64,000 nucleotides of DNA from Flaccisagitta enflata (Eukaryota > Chaetognatha > Sagittoidea > Aphragmophora), in the NCBI GenBank assembly GCA_965153355.1, contig OZ231126.1:73904001-73968000 (forward strand), written 5' to 3'. The first letter of the stretch is position 1. Each line of letters opens with the position of its first letter. Made by a program: the position numbers and the translations under genes. This document shows, in pieces, positions 1-12,920 of this stretch. A model generated the notes under the pieces. That model was given only the letters and a program-made list of their open reading frames with translations, had not been told where the DNA came from and made no database searches.

Positions 1-1757
1 GACGGAAGGCGTTTGCGTGTCTCCGACAAAAAGTGCGACCGGTCAATATTATTGTAGGCGTTCTCGAGGTCAACTTGTAAGACATATCGGTCTTTAATCG
101 GAGTCCTGGAGTAAAGTGTGGTCGCAGTTGCATGGAGAACCGACTCACAGCCGCCTCTTATCTTGATGCCTAGTTGGCAAGGGCTGAAAACTTGGACAGC
201 CTCTTCCGCAAGGATGGCCGCTAGACATTTCGACGTCAGCCGAGCGTATACATCTCCAACAGCAATAGGACGAATACCGTTGTTCTTCTTTTTGGCGGCG
301 TGCAAGGAGGCTGCAAAGAGGAAAGGCTGAATCTCCCCAGGAATTTTTGCACGATTCATCAAATTAACTAGAGAGGTGAGAGACTTGTAGTACCGCAGTC
401 GTTGATTTGGATTTGGGGCCGAAAATAAGTCCTTGAAATAATTTGCACGAAAGCTAGAAGGCCCTGGGGCGGTGTCGGCATTAAAGGACAAAACGCAAGA
501 CCTTACTACTTCATCGGGAATGGGGACAGTGTCTGGAGTAGGACCATCAGGAAGGACCGGAGGAGGCGCCTGTGGATGTTTGTCCGACAAAGCACGAAGG
601 ACGGCATCTGAATCATCAGCAAGGCCTTCCGAAGCCAGAGCTTGAAGTGCGTTTCTGTATTGGCCAACTTGAGCCTTTGCTTCCGCGCGTTTTGCATTGA
701 AGTCTTTGTTTGAACCGTCATTTGAGCGACGATCCCAACGCCGCTGAACTTTATGCTGATTGGATTTGGCCTCTTCCCAAAGTTCACAGAAACGACCTTC
801 TGACCAACGTTTGAGCCGGTCTTGAATGACAGAGGGTAAATTCCGCGACGGGCCCCGACCACCGCGGAGGGGGGTGAAAAGGACCGTTTTAGCGAAGATG
901 AGCAAGAGAGACCAGTTATATATCGATGAATCAGCAATAATTTTCTCATAGAGCACGCTTAAAGTAAATGCGCAAGAATCCCGACACGAGCGCGGAACAT
1001 GATCCAGCGTGGAAATGTAGGTTTCCAAGACATCTGAGATCCGAGGTAGATTTGGATTGTGGGGTAAGGCCGTCGATTGAGGAGGAGGAACATTGATTCT
1101 CATGAGGGAAGGGACGGCGTAGTCATGATCCTGATTATCATTGACGCGAGGATCCACAGTCGCATCATCAGTCGCATCGGAAAAAGATGGTTGAGGTAAA
1201 CGTTGTGGAACATCTGGAGGGCGGCCATTAGGGGTGACCAGAATCGAGTCTTGAACCGTGGAGGCGTTGGGAGGATCCAGACGCGGAGGGCGACCGGTAG
1301 GCGTGACAAATATTGACGCCTCCTGAACGGGCAAGGATCGTTGAGAATCGAGATCCGAAGGATTCAGCGGTGAACGCACTGGAGAGGAACTGCTCGCGGG
1401 AGTAACGAATTCAACTGATGAGATGTCAGATAACGGCGATGATGGGTGGACGGGTGATGCGAAAGAGGAACGCATAGCGACGTGAGAGATAGGGGAGGAT
1501 GCGATGGAGATGGATGGCGCAGCCGCAGCAACGCCATTTTGAAGGGGCGACGGGCGCGGCTGATTAGTTTCAAAAAGTAGACGGCAACGACGACAGCGGA
1601 AAGGGACTTTACTGCTGGCGGCCTCGGAATATGTGCGGTAGCCAGCACAGGTGCAGTGGGCACATGCGAGGCAGTCTTCGCATTGTACAGAGTCCGTATG
1701 ACGACTTGATTTGTCGCAGATGCAGCAAGTCCATGTTGAGCCTTTCGGTTGAGACAT
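1..1757 (-). CDS. Reverse transcriptase with N-terminal PHD-type zinc finger (3' end outside window)
   Basis: Reading the minus strand from the ATG at 1757-1755, I translated 585 codons without a stop up to the window edge. Residues 11-58 fit a C4HC3 PHD-type zinc finger: C11-x2-C14-x11-C26-x2-C29-x4-H34-x2-C37-x17-C55-x2-C58. A Ser/Pro-rich linker of about 170 residues follows, then a mostly helical, charged segment, and then RT fingers/palm sequence: an APGPSSF motif near residue 420, IRPIAVG at 494-500, and VLQVDLENAYNNID with the probable first catalytic aspartate at D562. This arrangement is known from reverse transcriptases of non-LTR-like mobile elements. The catalytic YxDD box, thumb and any endonuclease would lie upstream of base 1, so the clade cannot be assigned. 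The intact frame suggests a recently active or domesticated copy. The ATG was chosen because the zinc finger starts ten codons after it. Confidence 0.85.
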   Translation of the reverse strand, partial: MSQPKGSTWTCCICDKSSRHTDSVQCEDCLACAHCTCAGYRTYSEAASSKVPFRCRRCRLLFETNQPRPSPLQNGVAAAAPSISIASSPISHVAMRSSFASPVHPSSPLSDISSVEFVTPASSSSPVRSPLNPSDLDSQRSLPVQEASIFVTPTGRPPRLDPPNASTVQDSILVTPNGRPPDVPQRLPQPSFSDATDDATVDPRVNDNQDHDYAVPSLMRINVPPPQSTALPHNPNLPRISDVLETYISTLDHVPRSCRDSCAFTLSVLYEKIIADSSIYNWSLLLIFAKTVLFTPLRGGRGPSRNLPSVIQDRLKRWSEGRFCELWEEAKSNQHKVQRRWDRRSNDGSNKDFNAKRAEAKAQVGQYRNALQALASEGLADDSDAVLRALSDKHPQAPPPVLPDGPTPDTVPIPDEVVRSCVLSFNADTAPGPSSFRANYFKDLFSAPNPNQRLRYYKSLTSLVNLMNRAKIPGEIQPFLFAASLHAAKKKNNGIRPIAVGDVYARLTSKCLAAILAEEAVQVFSPCQLGIKIRGGCESVLHATATTLYSRTPIKDRYVLQVDLENAYNNIDRSHFLSETRKRLP

Positions 1758-2602
1758 TGTCGGTTTTATCAAAGGAGAGTCATAGGTGACTTTAATTTAG
1801 TTGATTTATACAAAGCCCACGAAAAAATCGCATTCGCCGTCATTCCGAAGAAATCGGGCGAGGGCTATCTATAGTCTTATTCCGTTTCGTCGCCGTTTTA
1901 TTCATCGCCGAAATTTCAAAATCGACGTCGTAATCGCGAAAATTCAACTCCAATTCGCTTGTGACAATTGTGGAAATTTGACCGACGCAATTGGCCCGAA
2001 TAAAGCTTTAAACAAGTGAAGTAGTAGAAAACTCATTGCATCATGACAATTTTTATTCATTGGTGACCCAAGGCAAAAATCGGGAGCAAAGAGTAAGATT
2101 CATGACTAATTTGGCTTTTGCAATCAGCCAATGAGAGGATGGGAACAGATGCTCAATTAAGCCATTGAATTGGATACTTATCCAGGGCCAATGATAGGAG
2201 GATCTTCCCATGTTATCCAAGGGAAAAGGAGAAGAGAGACTAAGTTAAAGAGGAATTTTTTTCTGAGGCTCAAAGCTGCTCTCTTGTTGGGGTTTGCTAC
2301 ACAAGAATATTAGACACCTGACAGCAATTTGTGGATTTAACAGACAATTTTGCCAACAACTGCCCTGTTCGCGGTTTGACTTAGATTGGCTTCACTGTGC
2401 TTTGGCTTTTTGCAATTGCCATGTTCTACCTTTTCATTTGCAGCAAAAGGCGTTGTTCTTTTTATGAAAAATAAGAGAAGCTACTCGAAATATTTACCAC
2501 AAGATGGCTTTACTCGCATTAATCTTTTTCACGTTCTTGAGGTGTGAGGAGTGAGGACAAAAGGTAATAATCATTGTGAATTGCGTTAAGCAATTCACTA
2601 TA
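1758..2602. other. Gene-free stretch upstream of the RT frame
   Basis: I see no coding frame, tandem array or terminal inverted repeat here. It includes the 5' flank of the RT element; the element's 5' boundary is not visible. Confidence 0.5.
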
Positions 2603-3177
2603 ACACCCCTCTCAAAATTAGGCGAACTGGGATCAGAACAAGTCTGAAAATGCTTTGTTAATCACTCATTAAGAGTCTGAGCATTAAGGTAACTTTGAAA
2701 TATGTAATTTCCGGCAGGGTTACAATAAATTGTCCAAAGAATGTCAACCAATAGCTCCAAATCTCTTCTTTCCATTGCTATCATACTGCTGTTTTTTTAT
2801 GAAAGTTCTAAATTGACCAGTGAAACCAACTTATTTGTCAATGGATGGGGCTGTTCCTTAATCCCAATGCGTCATTGTTGCTTGGTAGTTATCTAACAAT
2901 TCGGGAATGGCAGTTTTAGCCCCACTCATATGGGAAAAAATGAGTAAGTTCGTGCAGTCTCCTCTTTAGACGATTTCTTGTCAAAATCAGTCAAAATCTT
3001 TTACCACATTTTTGACATAGCACACAACTAGAGCCACACACTAGCTCAAATGGCCTATTTGGCCTCGGTTTGTGAAAATAGTTCTAGCTATCTATGTGTC
3101 AAATTTCAGCCCTCTCAATGCATTTTTACTCTCGATTTTGATCTTTTTCCCAGTTCGTTTAATTTTGAGAGGGGTGT
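2603..3177. mobile_element. TA-flanked inverted-repeat element (MITE), 575 bp
   Basis: The ends are inverted repeats of about 30 bp: ACACCCCTCTCAAAATTA at the left and its complement at the right, extending through CGAACTGGGA. TA dinucleotides flank both sides (2601-2602 and 3178-3179), as expected of Tc1/mariner-type integration. There is no internal coding frame, so it is non-autonomous. The superfamily is inferred from the target site only. Confidence 0.75.
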
Positions 3178-3181
3178 TAAC

Positions 3182-3524
3182 TAGCCCACTATGAAAACAC
3201 ACTTTTTCATAGAAAAGTTCGCTATCGAAGAGATATGACTCAAAATCATAATAATAGATGGTCCATGACAAAAATTTGGCCATGGGCCTTCTATAAAGTG
3301 TGCCCGCCACATACCCCATTTCCCATTATAAAAGATAGGAGGCTCTGCAGACCAAAATCCTCCTGTACATTTCCTATGGGATATGGGGCTGGTGGCGGGC
3401 ACACTTTAGAGAAGCCCCAAGGTCAAATTTTTATGTTGGACCATCTATATACATGATTTCAAGTCAGATTCCTTGGATAGAGAGCCTCGCCATGAAAAAG
3501 CGTTTTTTTTTATATTGTGGGCTA
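3182..3524. mobile_element. hAT-like fold-back MITE, 343 bp, 8-bp target duplication
   Basis: The element reads TAGCCCACTAT...ATTGTGGGCTA and is almost wholly palindromic, with arms of roughly 150 bp that both carry the segment around GTGTGCCCGCCAC. An exact 8-bp direct repeat GTGTTAAC flanks it at 3174-3181 and 3525-3532. The 8-bp duplication with a TAG start fits the hAT superfamily. It inserted into the last bases of the preceding MITE, so it is the younger of the two. Confidence 0.8.
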
Positions 3525-3639
3525 GTGTTAACTCAACAAAATGTTTTTCTGATTTTTTTGTTTTTTTTTTTCTTTTTTTTTTTCCTTCCACTCTTTGAAA
3601 GTAGGGTTTTGTTATTCGCTGTCTTTCTCTTGTCCTTCC

Positions 3640-3840
3640 CCTGTCCTTCCCTTGTCTATTCCTATAAGAATATGGCTTTTGTTTCTCTGTCCTTCCCTTG
3701 TCTTTTAATGTTTTTTAATTCTTCCCTTGCTTTTCCCCACATGAATATGGGTAATGTTTTTCCGTTCTTTCCATGTCTTTCCCTACATCAATATGGCTCT
3801 TGTTTCTCTCTTCTTCCCTAGTTTTTCCCTATAACAATGG
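3640..3840. repeat. Degenerate minisatellite, about 45-65 bp unit, about 4 copies
   Basis: Pyrimidine-rich units recur containing TTCCCTTGTCTTTCCC, then AATATGGCTTTTGTTTCTC. Units vary in length and sequence. Confidence 0.55.
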
Positions 3841-4417
3841 CCAAAAAAAAACCAAACGCTGTTTTTTCATCAATGATTGTTCAGTAACTAAAAAAGATAA
3901 ACCCTTAAAATCCATGATGGTTTCAAAGAGCTTCGAAATATCTTTCATTTGAGCTCTCACAGAACATTGTAGCTTCAGAACTTTAGAAGTTATGATGCTT
4001 TAAAGATAACCACTCAGAAATCTCGAATCTGGAATCAATCTTTTTAGAGTAACCAACTTTGAATTAATATAGCTTGTAAACAAAGAAGAATCATGATTTC
4101 TGCTTGATTCCATCTTGTAGAGAATTAAAAATACTTCAATTTTACCTTGAATTTCATTCCATTTATTTGATTTCTTTGTTGTACACAATATGTGAAACAA
4201 AAAGTGTCTTATTGTCAGGCACAGTAATTTGCTTCCAAGAAAATGGGTGTTGAATTTCAATCTTATGTCATTTCAAAACGACTTAAGCTAGAAGTTTCTG
4301 CTTGGTCTAGATTTGTAGAGTTTTTAAAGCTCTTTAAAATGCTCATGGATTTTAAGTAAAAAGTATGTGCAGTATTCAGTCAGCTTTTGCGACTATTCTT
4401 CATTTCTGGTTTCCCTT
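3841..4417. other. AT-rich gene-free stretch
   Basis: No supported gene. Segments around 3915-3960 and 4265-4350 weakly resemble the dispersed repeat at 26945-27340 (the motif of CTTCGAAA followed by CTTTCATTTG), so this may be an old relative of it. Confidence 0.35.
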
Positions 4418-4576
4418 TTTTTAGTCGCGGACACGCGTCTCTACACCTTGCCGTGTCGGTTGGTCGGTAGGTCGGTAGGTCGGTCTGTCCGTCATATTTT
4501 GAATTCCGAGCGGTTTTTGCATTATTGCTCCTGCCCAACCGTCTGCGACTGGATTGCCGTGTATCCGGCCTTGTTT
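4418..4576 (+). mobile_element. Hairpin-ended repeat (HER), GGAC class
   Basis: It starts TTTTTAG with the stem-loop AGTCGCG-GACA-CGCGTCT (4423-4440, one mismatch). A GGTC/GGTA/GTCC tetranucleotide block and the phrase CTCCTGCCCAACCGTC follow. Near the end the decamer GTCTGCGACT is an inverted copy (one mismatch) of the first ten bases. It ends with stem-loop GCCG-TGTATC-CGGC and CTTGTTT. No coding capacity. Confidence 0.8.
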
Positions 4577-4716
4577 CTAGCAAAGCTCACTCCCTTCTCG
4601 CAAGCACCGCTGCGCTCTGCTCCAAAGTTACGCCCTTAACGGACCAATGGAACCACCATTATTGGTAAGAAATGCTGGCGTTGGGAATCGCAGACCCTAT
4701 ACTGACGCAACACTGC

Positions 4717-4933
4717 TTTTTAGTCCCATGCACGCGACTCTACAACCCGCTCTGTCCGTCGGTCGGACCGTTGGTCGGTTGGTTGGTCCGTACGTCCGTC
4801 AGGCTTAGCTTTTTTGGCGTTTACGGGCAGTTTTGGGGTTACTGCTCCTGCCCAACTGCTCGGTTGGTCAATTTCATCAGTGCCCCTGCCCACCCGCACG
4901 CGACTGGGGTAGCCGTGTATCCGGCCTTGTTTT
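4717..4933 (+). mobile_element. Hairpin-ended repeat (HER), GTGC class
   Basis: The start is TTTTTAG with a mutated left stem arm (AGTCCC-ATG-CACGCGACT). It carries GTCG/GTTG repeats and the phrase TTACTGCTCCTGCCCAACTG. The 3' decamer GCACGCGACT is at 4896-4905, and the end is GCCG-TGTATC-CGGC plus CTTGTT. The right-arm counterpart is 53428-53639. Confidence 0.8.
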
Positions 4934-5672
4934 TTGATAAGCGTGTTGACTTCTTTATTTATTTCGATTCTTTATTTATTTATTCTTTATTTATTTCGAT
5001 TTCAAAGAGAGAAAAAAAGAAAAAAAAGCTCTATTTTTCAAAACTTCTTCTTCCATTTTTTCATTTTATGTCCATTTTTTACCAACACCCCTCCTACGTC
5101 CATATTATTTTTGGTGTTTACAGGCGATTTTTGCATCGATGCCCTAGTACGATGATGGAACAAATTTGGGCAATCAATCGTTTGAGCAGGGGCAGCGAGG
5201 CAAAAACCACGTGACAAAGCTTGACTGACAAATGGATTGACCGACCGACGCAATGACGGACCGATCAACATAACGCGCGCGGTACAGAGTTACTACGACT
5301 GAATAAACCTCAGTCGATGGGTTTGAAAGGACTTTAATCGTTTGAATCGATTAGAAAATCGGCACTCGACCAATTTCTTCATATTTACCCAACACTATGA
5401 GACAAAATGAGAGGAGAGAATTTCTTGATGAAAGAATAAAAGAAAAGAAAAAAAGAATTAAAAACGTGTTAAGACTTCTTAAAAAGGCGATCAAAAATGC
5501 AAAGTGCGTTATGTCAACAAAATGAAAAGTCTGGCAGTCTGCTTAAACGTTTTTTTCTTAAAAAGACTGCAAGAGATTTTTTTCAATGAGACTGACGGAG
5601 AGATGGATAGATGCATAGATGGACCGACGGACACAGATATGGACCGACAGATGCACAGGTGTTCGGATGAAC

Positions 5673-5841
<169 letters not shown>

Positions 5842-5842
5842 A

Positions 5843-5966
5843 TTTTTTGATGCGCCTAAGCACTTCTATAAATGGCTGTGTCCGTTGGTTGGCTAGTTGG
5901 TTGGTTGGTCTGTTGGTCGGGCAACGATCCACACGGTGCACCTTATTGGCCTACTTGGCCTTGTTT
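5843..5966 (+). mobile_element. Hairpin-ended repeat, third subfamily
   Basis: It begins TTTTTTGATGCGCCTAAGCAC (a degenerate stem-loop), has a GTTG/GTTGGTCT block, carries GGTGCACCT near the end, and finishes GGCC-TACTT-GGCC then TTGTT. The terminal stem differs from subfamily 1 but still pairs. The counterpart lies at about 52319-52446. Confidence 0.6.
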
Positions 5967-6150
5967 TGTACTAGAGTCTCTGCCCAACCGTCCACAACTG
6001 TTGCCCTTAGCTTTGTATACATAAATTATATATTATATATTATATATAAACTATATTATAATTGCAGGGATTGATTTTCTCTTTCGGTGTAAACGCTTCC
6101 ACTTCAATCGATAGAAAATTCCTTAAAGAAATTGGTATTTAATTTGGGCC

Positions 6151-6427
6151 TTTTTAGATGCGTCCGTCAGGAACGCATCTTTAGAAGAGGGTTTGTCCGT
6201 CGGTCCGTCCGTATGTCCGTTACGCTTCCTTAAAATCCAAGTTTTCGGCTTTTTTCAGCCGCGACCAAGTTACGTAGTAAATCAAACACTCTTTAGTAGG
6301 CTTTAGCGTCGTTTTATCTGTCTGTCCGTCCTTCTATCTGTCCTTCCATATATCTAACATGTCTATCGCCAAAGTCAATACATGCAAGGACACAGTCAGG
6401 ACGCATCTTTGCCCGGTCGGGCTTGTT
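6151..6427 (+). mobile_element. Hairpin-ended repeat, second subfamily
   Basis: It starts TTTTTAG with a perfect 8-bp stem (AGATGCGT at 6156-6163 with ACGCATCT at 6173-6180). The first ten bases AGATGCGTCC are exactly complementary to GGACGCATCT at 6399-6408. The end is stem-loop GCCCG-GT-CGGGC (6411-6422) and TTGTT. A GTCC/GTCG block sits after the first stem. The counterpart is 51283-51559. Confidence 0.8.
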
Positions 6428-6536
6428 CATTTCTTTTTTATTTTTGCTGTCATCAGGTTGTCTTTTTTTTTTTTTTTTGTCTTGGTCCTCGTAGTCCAAC
6501 TTAATCTTTTTTCGTGACTGATTCATAAAGCTATAC

Positions 6537-6997
6537 ATCCATTCATTCATTTATTCTTTCATTCATTCATTCATTCATTCATTCATTCATTCATTCATTC
6601 CTTCCTTCATTCATTCATTCATTCATTCATTCATTCAATATTTCATTAATTCATTAATTCATTATTTCAAAAATTCATTCAGTCATTAATTCATTTATTC
6701 ATTTATTCATTAATTCATCAATTCATAAAGTCATTCATTCAACCATTCATTCATTCATTCATTCATTCATTCATTCATTCATTCATTCATTCATTCATTC
6801 ATTCATTCATTCATTCTTTCATTCATTGATTCATTGATTCATTCATTCATTCATTCATTCATTAACTCATTCATTCATTCATTCAATTATTTTTTTATTT
6901 ATTCATTCATTCTTTAATTCATTCATTCATTCATTCATTCATTCATTCATTCATTCATTCATTCATTCATTCATTTATTCATTCATTCATTCATTCA
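6537..6997. repeat. (ATTC)n tetranucleotide array, about 460 bp
   Basis: Imperfect ATTC array with interruptions. The right-arm counterpart is 50672-51180. Confidence 0.97.
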
Positions 6998-7137
6998 AAA
7001 AAGTTGAGACAAGAAGAGAACTAAGTGGGAGATCATTGGTACGAAAAAAAGAAGCAAATGCTGTAACCTAATTCTTGTTGTTTTTTCCCGCTGTTTTGTT
7101 GAGGGTCAAATTTGATCTTTCTAAGTATAGTTTCGAG

Positions 7138-7430
7138 GTTGTTTCACACCGAAAATCAACCCGGGCGGGGGTAAGGGAGGAAGGGGGAGTGGATGGGGTA
7201 GGAGTTTGTTTCATGCCGAAAATCTGCCCCCTGACGGTCGGGGGTAAGCGGAGTAGGGGTAAGGGGAGTTAGGAGTGCGTTTCACGCCGAAGAAACGCCA
7301 AAGGTTCACCCAGGCAGACAGAGGTAAGGTGTGCTGGGAGAAGCGGTGGGGTAGGAAAGAGGGAGAGGGGGAGGAAAGGAATTCCACCCCGAAAATCAAC
7401 CCACAGGCAGGTGAAAGGGTGGCCGTTCAA
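7138..7430. repeat. Degenerate GC-rich tandem repeat, about 4 units
   Basis: Four units share GTTTCACNCCGAAAATC followed by a G-rich tail ending in GGTAAG. Unit length varies between roughly 60 and 100 bp. Counterpart at about 50240-50530. Confidence 0.55.
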
Positions 7431-7689
7431 AAGGGAGAGAGAGAGAGAATAAGATCAGTGAGGAAAGAGATTGAGTTGAACGACAATATGAGTAGGAAGA
7501 GATGGGTAGAAAGATGAAAGCAGGGGGGGGGGGGGTAAAACAGTATTATCATTACGGGAGAAAAAATTTGATCAATAATGATATTAAGCCACAGCAAGAT
7601 CTCGTAACATGAAAGGGGACAGAAACAGGTAAAGACAAGAGAAAGGAATGATCCGGGGTTACAATATCGTTGCTTTCGGGGGACCAGGG

Positions 7690-7840
7690 ACGTAAATGCA
7701 CGTTTTGCACTGCACTTTTTGACTTAGATGGACAAATGGACGGACAAATTGACCGAAAAGTAGATGGATGGACAAATAGATGGATGGACAAACAGAAAGA
7801 TTGACAGATAGACAGACAAAGCTTCTTGTAGAGTTTAGAG
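7690..7840 (-). mobile_element. Degenerate hairpin-ended repeat, 5' half
   Basis: On the minus strand it reads CTCTACAAGAAGCTTTGTCTGTCC with many GTCC/ATCT tetranucleotides, then AAAACGTGCATTTACG. It aligns with the better preserved copy at 25928-26163. The terminal stem-loop is lost. Confidence 0.5.
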
Positions 7841-9548
<1,708 letters not shown>

Positions 9549-9847
9549 AGAGGCAGACAGACAATAGCTGATACGGAATAATGCAGAAAAAAAAAGACAG
9601 ACTGACAGTCAGGCAGATGGAGACGGAAACAGATGAGACGGACAAACATACAGACACATGTACAGACGGACGGACGAACAGACGGACGGAGAGTGAAGAG
9701 CCATAGATGTGATAAGAGGAACTTAATTTGTGGAATGGGGACGAGAAAAAAAAAAGCTAAAAATGGGACCTTTTTGCGGGAAAAACCGTCTTTCAGGTCA
9801 AATTTTTGGCGATTTTGACCTCTCTCTGTCTTGAGAAAAATGAGATG

Positions 9848-10090
9848 AAACAAGGTCGGATACCGGATAAATGATCGTTCTCTTGCGCGTGGATAGGGAC
9901 AGTAACGCGGCTGGACAGGGCCAGTTATGAGGGTGGGTAGGGGCCGTTATGTGGCGGAGCAGGAAAAGAAATGCTTAGAAATCACTGTCTCGAACGAGTT
10001 TGCGTCATCCAAAAATTTGCTTTACCCTCCATTGGACCGAAGGAGAGACAGATAAACCCTCTCATAGAGTAGCGTAAGAAGCGACCAAAA
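9848..10090 (-). mobile_element. Hairpin-ended repeat, diverged
   Basis: On the plus strand it starts AAACAAGGTCGG and ends GTAGCGTAAGAAGCGACCAAAA. In the sense orientation it contains CCTGCTCAGCCACATAACGGCCCC and CACCC-type phrases. Counterpart 37934-38170. Confidence 0.65.
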
Positions 10091-11370
10091 GAGGAATTAA
10101 AAACATTGGGTTGAATTCGTTTTTTGTCTTTTTAAACATTTGGGGACTATTTGCTCCAATGCTAGAATTCATTTTCCCCTCAAAATGTTAGGATTTGTTT
10201 TCTCAATACTTTTTTTCTCACAAATTTGGGCCTTGGGCGGTTTATATTGTTTTTTTTTATTTTTATGAATCCTTTAAAATCGACGGGAAATTTAGTCAAA
10301 ATATGTCATGTCTGTTACTTTTATTTTTTATTTATTCTTTAAAAATAAGATGTGCAGATTCCGGAAGCTGTCGCGCAGCAGAAATTGACAACCTTTGCTG
10401 CCGCACAATGAAATTGCACAGAAAGCACTTCCTTGCATTTCACCTTTGTAACTATGATAAGCAACGATATTTCAGTCCCTATATTCATCTTTTTGCCTTC
10501 TGCATTCTCTATTCTTACAATTATGTGGATTTTCCATAATTTCACGAGTTTTTGATATATTTCTATCCTAGTCTGATGCCCCTGCCGCATATTTCAGGCT
10601 CCCTGCCTCGTAGCATTGCTACTTTGCCACACGGAATCTGCACCACTATGTCCAAGTGTCCTAATGTCCTACATCCAATCATCATAAAAGTTGTAGCTAA
10701 GTTGCTACATGTCCCTATCATATGTCCAAAGATCAGGGAATCAAAATTTACAAGCATTAGAATTATAAAATGTCATCAACTGATTATGTTCAAATGTGTT
10801 GTGTATGAAACGCTAGTGTGTACCTACGGGAAACGCTAGTGTTTGTGTTTGTGTTCTTAGGTAAAATTGAGTGAGATGCGTCGATTCTTACGTCTTTGCC
10901 CATTACAATATAGTCATAAAACAAGACAAAAATCATAGTTGAAGGTTATTTCTTTAATTTTCTTGTCTTTTTCTTCTCTTTTATTTTATTTTTTTTTCAT
11001 TTTGTCTTTTTTTTCTAAAAAAAAATAGACTAAATAATGCCTTTAGTCATATGGTTCCATTTAAAATCTGTATCAACGAGCAGAGAACATGCTTTAACCA
11101 TAAATCATCGATACAGTCCGGCAGTTACTTCATTTGAATAAATCTAATTTGTTACTGAAATTGAAGAAAAATACATTTTTATCTTTTTCTCCTTATTTTG
11201 CCTGCGGCAATGTATGAGCAGTTTTCGATGAGGTACGATCATACGGTATGCGTTAACATTTTTTTTCCTTTTTTTGAAATCTTGAACTGACATGATGAAA
11301 TTTTTTTGATTCCCATATGGAATAAAAGAATTTCTTTATTCCGACGTTTTTTCATAAAATTTCCTGGGAG

Positions 11371-11373
<3 letters not shown>
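10091..11373. other. Gene-free AT-rich stretch
   Basis: Conserved in the right arm (36690-37930). A frame of 114 codons at 10195-10539 has a 111-codon relative there, but the N-terminal thirds are in different registers because of indels, which argues against coding function. Confidence 0.5.

Positions 11374-11414
<41 letters not shown>
11374..11414. repeat. (CT)n microsatellite
   Basis: Short CT run; the counterpart GA run at 36611-36682 is longer. Confidence 0.95.
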
Positions 11415-11417
<3 letters not shown>

Positions 11418-11614
11418 CCCCTGGTTAACGCAGACCGCTTTACTTAATCATATACTTACATACTGACCCACGAACACGACATACTGACGATTTCTGGGTA
11501 TAATTGCAATAGCCCAATAGGTTAGTAGGAGTAAGAGGGTGCAATGGAATCAAGTACAGAAAAAAAACTTCGTGTGAGAAACTATTAATGAACGAAGACT
11601 GAGGATTTCAAATT

Positions 11615-11800
11615 TAACAAGGCCGGATACACAGCCAAATAACTAGCCGCTTGCGAGTGGGCAGGGGCGGTAGTGCGGTTGGGCAGCGGAAGTATGTGGG
11701 TAGGCGACGACTGTAATGTGGCTGAGCAGGAGCTCCGAAATGATTGTTCCTGCCAATTTCCTACCAAGAGACGGACCTACCTGCCCACCTACTACATGCT
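11615..11800 (-). mobile_element. Hairpin-ended repeat, 5' end degenerate
   Basis: The plus strand starts AACAAGGCCGGATACACAGCC, followed by GCGAGTGGGCAGGGGCGG and GGTTGGGCAGCGG. The GACGGACC block is short and the terminal stem is not clear. Counterpart 36235-36398. Confidence 0.6.
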
Positions 11801-11805
11801 CTTAT

Positions 11806-12440
11806 GACGCCTTTCCTCCGAAGGCAACATTTGTGTTTCAAAAAAGGTCAAAATAGAAAAAATATATAAATGGAGATGCAAAAATAAGTGAATAAAAGTG
11901 ATTGAGATGGCTCAGACATAATATTTAAAAGAAAAATTTGCATTCATTTAGCAAGAGGACCATGTGTAGCCAATGTTACTATAAAAAAAGGTTTTGAAAA
12001 TTTGTACTTATTTCATTTTTTGTCACTGATAAGGGGCTGGTCGAAATTCTAAATTTGCATAGGAAATGAAAAAATGAAAAAAACAAAGAACATAGTTCGC
12101 TTCCCAAATCGATTACAGAGAGAACTATGTCATTCAAAATGCAAAACTTCCCTGTGTTTGGCTTTCTTAAAATTTTGACCTCAGAAAATGAAAAAAAGTA
12201 TGAGCAGAAATTCACAAAAAACATCATTTTCTTGCTCGTTTTCATGTGAGTCGCATAGTTCAGATTACATTTTATGTTAAAATATGATGAAAATATATAC
12301 ACCAAGTGTCTTTAGAGACAATTTGTCCGCTAAAAACATTCCAGCTTCATTATTGTCCTGATTATAATGCATAAAGTATGGTGAAACACATCATTTTCCT
12401 TCAAAAATTTTCCGTCTTATAGAGTCCCTTAGTAAGCAAC
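11806..12440. repeat. Dispersed repeat R1, copy a
   Basis: About 600 bp starting near the hairpin GCCTT-TCCTCCG-AAGGC and containing CAACATTTGTGTTTCAAA, GGGCTGGTC-AAATTCTAAATTTGCATAG and GTGTCTTTAGAGACAATTTGTC. A related copy in the same order is at 16182-16800. The two copies in the right arm are about 30840-31440 and 35450-36205. No coding frame is conserved among copies. Confidence 0.75.
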
Positions 12441-12700
12441 TAAAAAGTAGCTCTGCTAGTCTAGAGTGAAAAGTGTTAAAAAGTCTGTGTGAAAGAAACG
12501 AGGAAAAATTCAAATTTACCGAGTAAAAGTGATGATAAACGTCTTTACTGGTTAACAGAAAGACAGACGCAGAAACAGACAGACAGAACGACCGAGTCAG
12601 ACGTCTTTACTGTGGTTATCATGAAGTTTTTTATGGACAAAACTTCTGAAATATAATTCGACCGATGAAACCTTTTTTTTTGGCTTATTGCGTCGAATAA

Positions 12701-12920
<220 letters not shown>

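Noticed and set aside
10195-10539. Conserved 114-codon gene present in both arms
   Set aside because: The relative at 37496-37831 shares only the C-terminal part in frame; indels shift the N-terminal third, and no known domain is seen.
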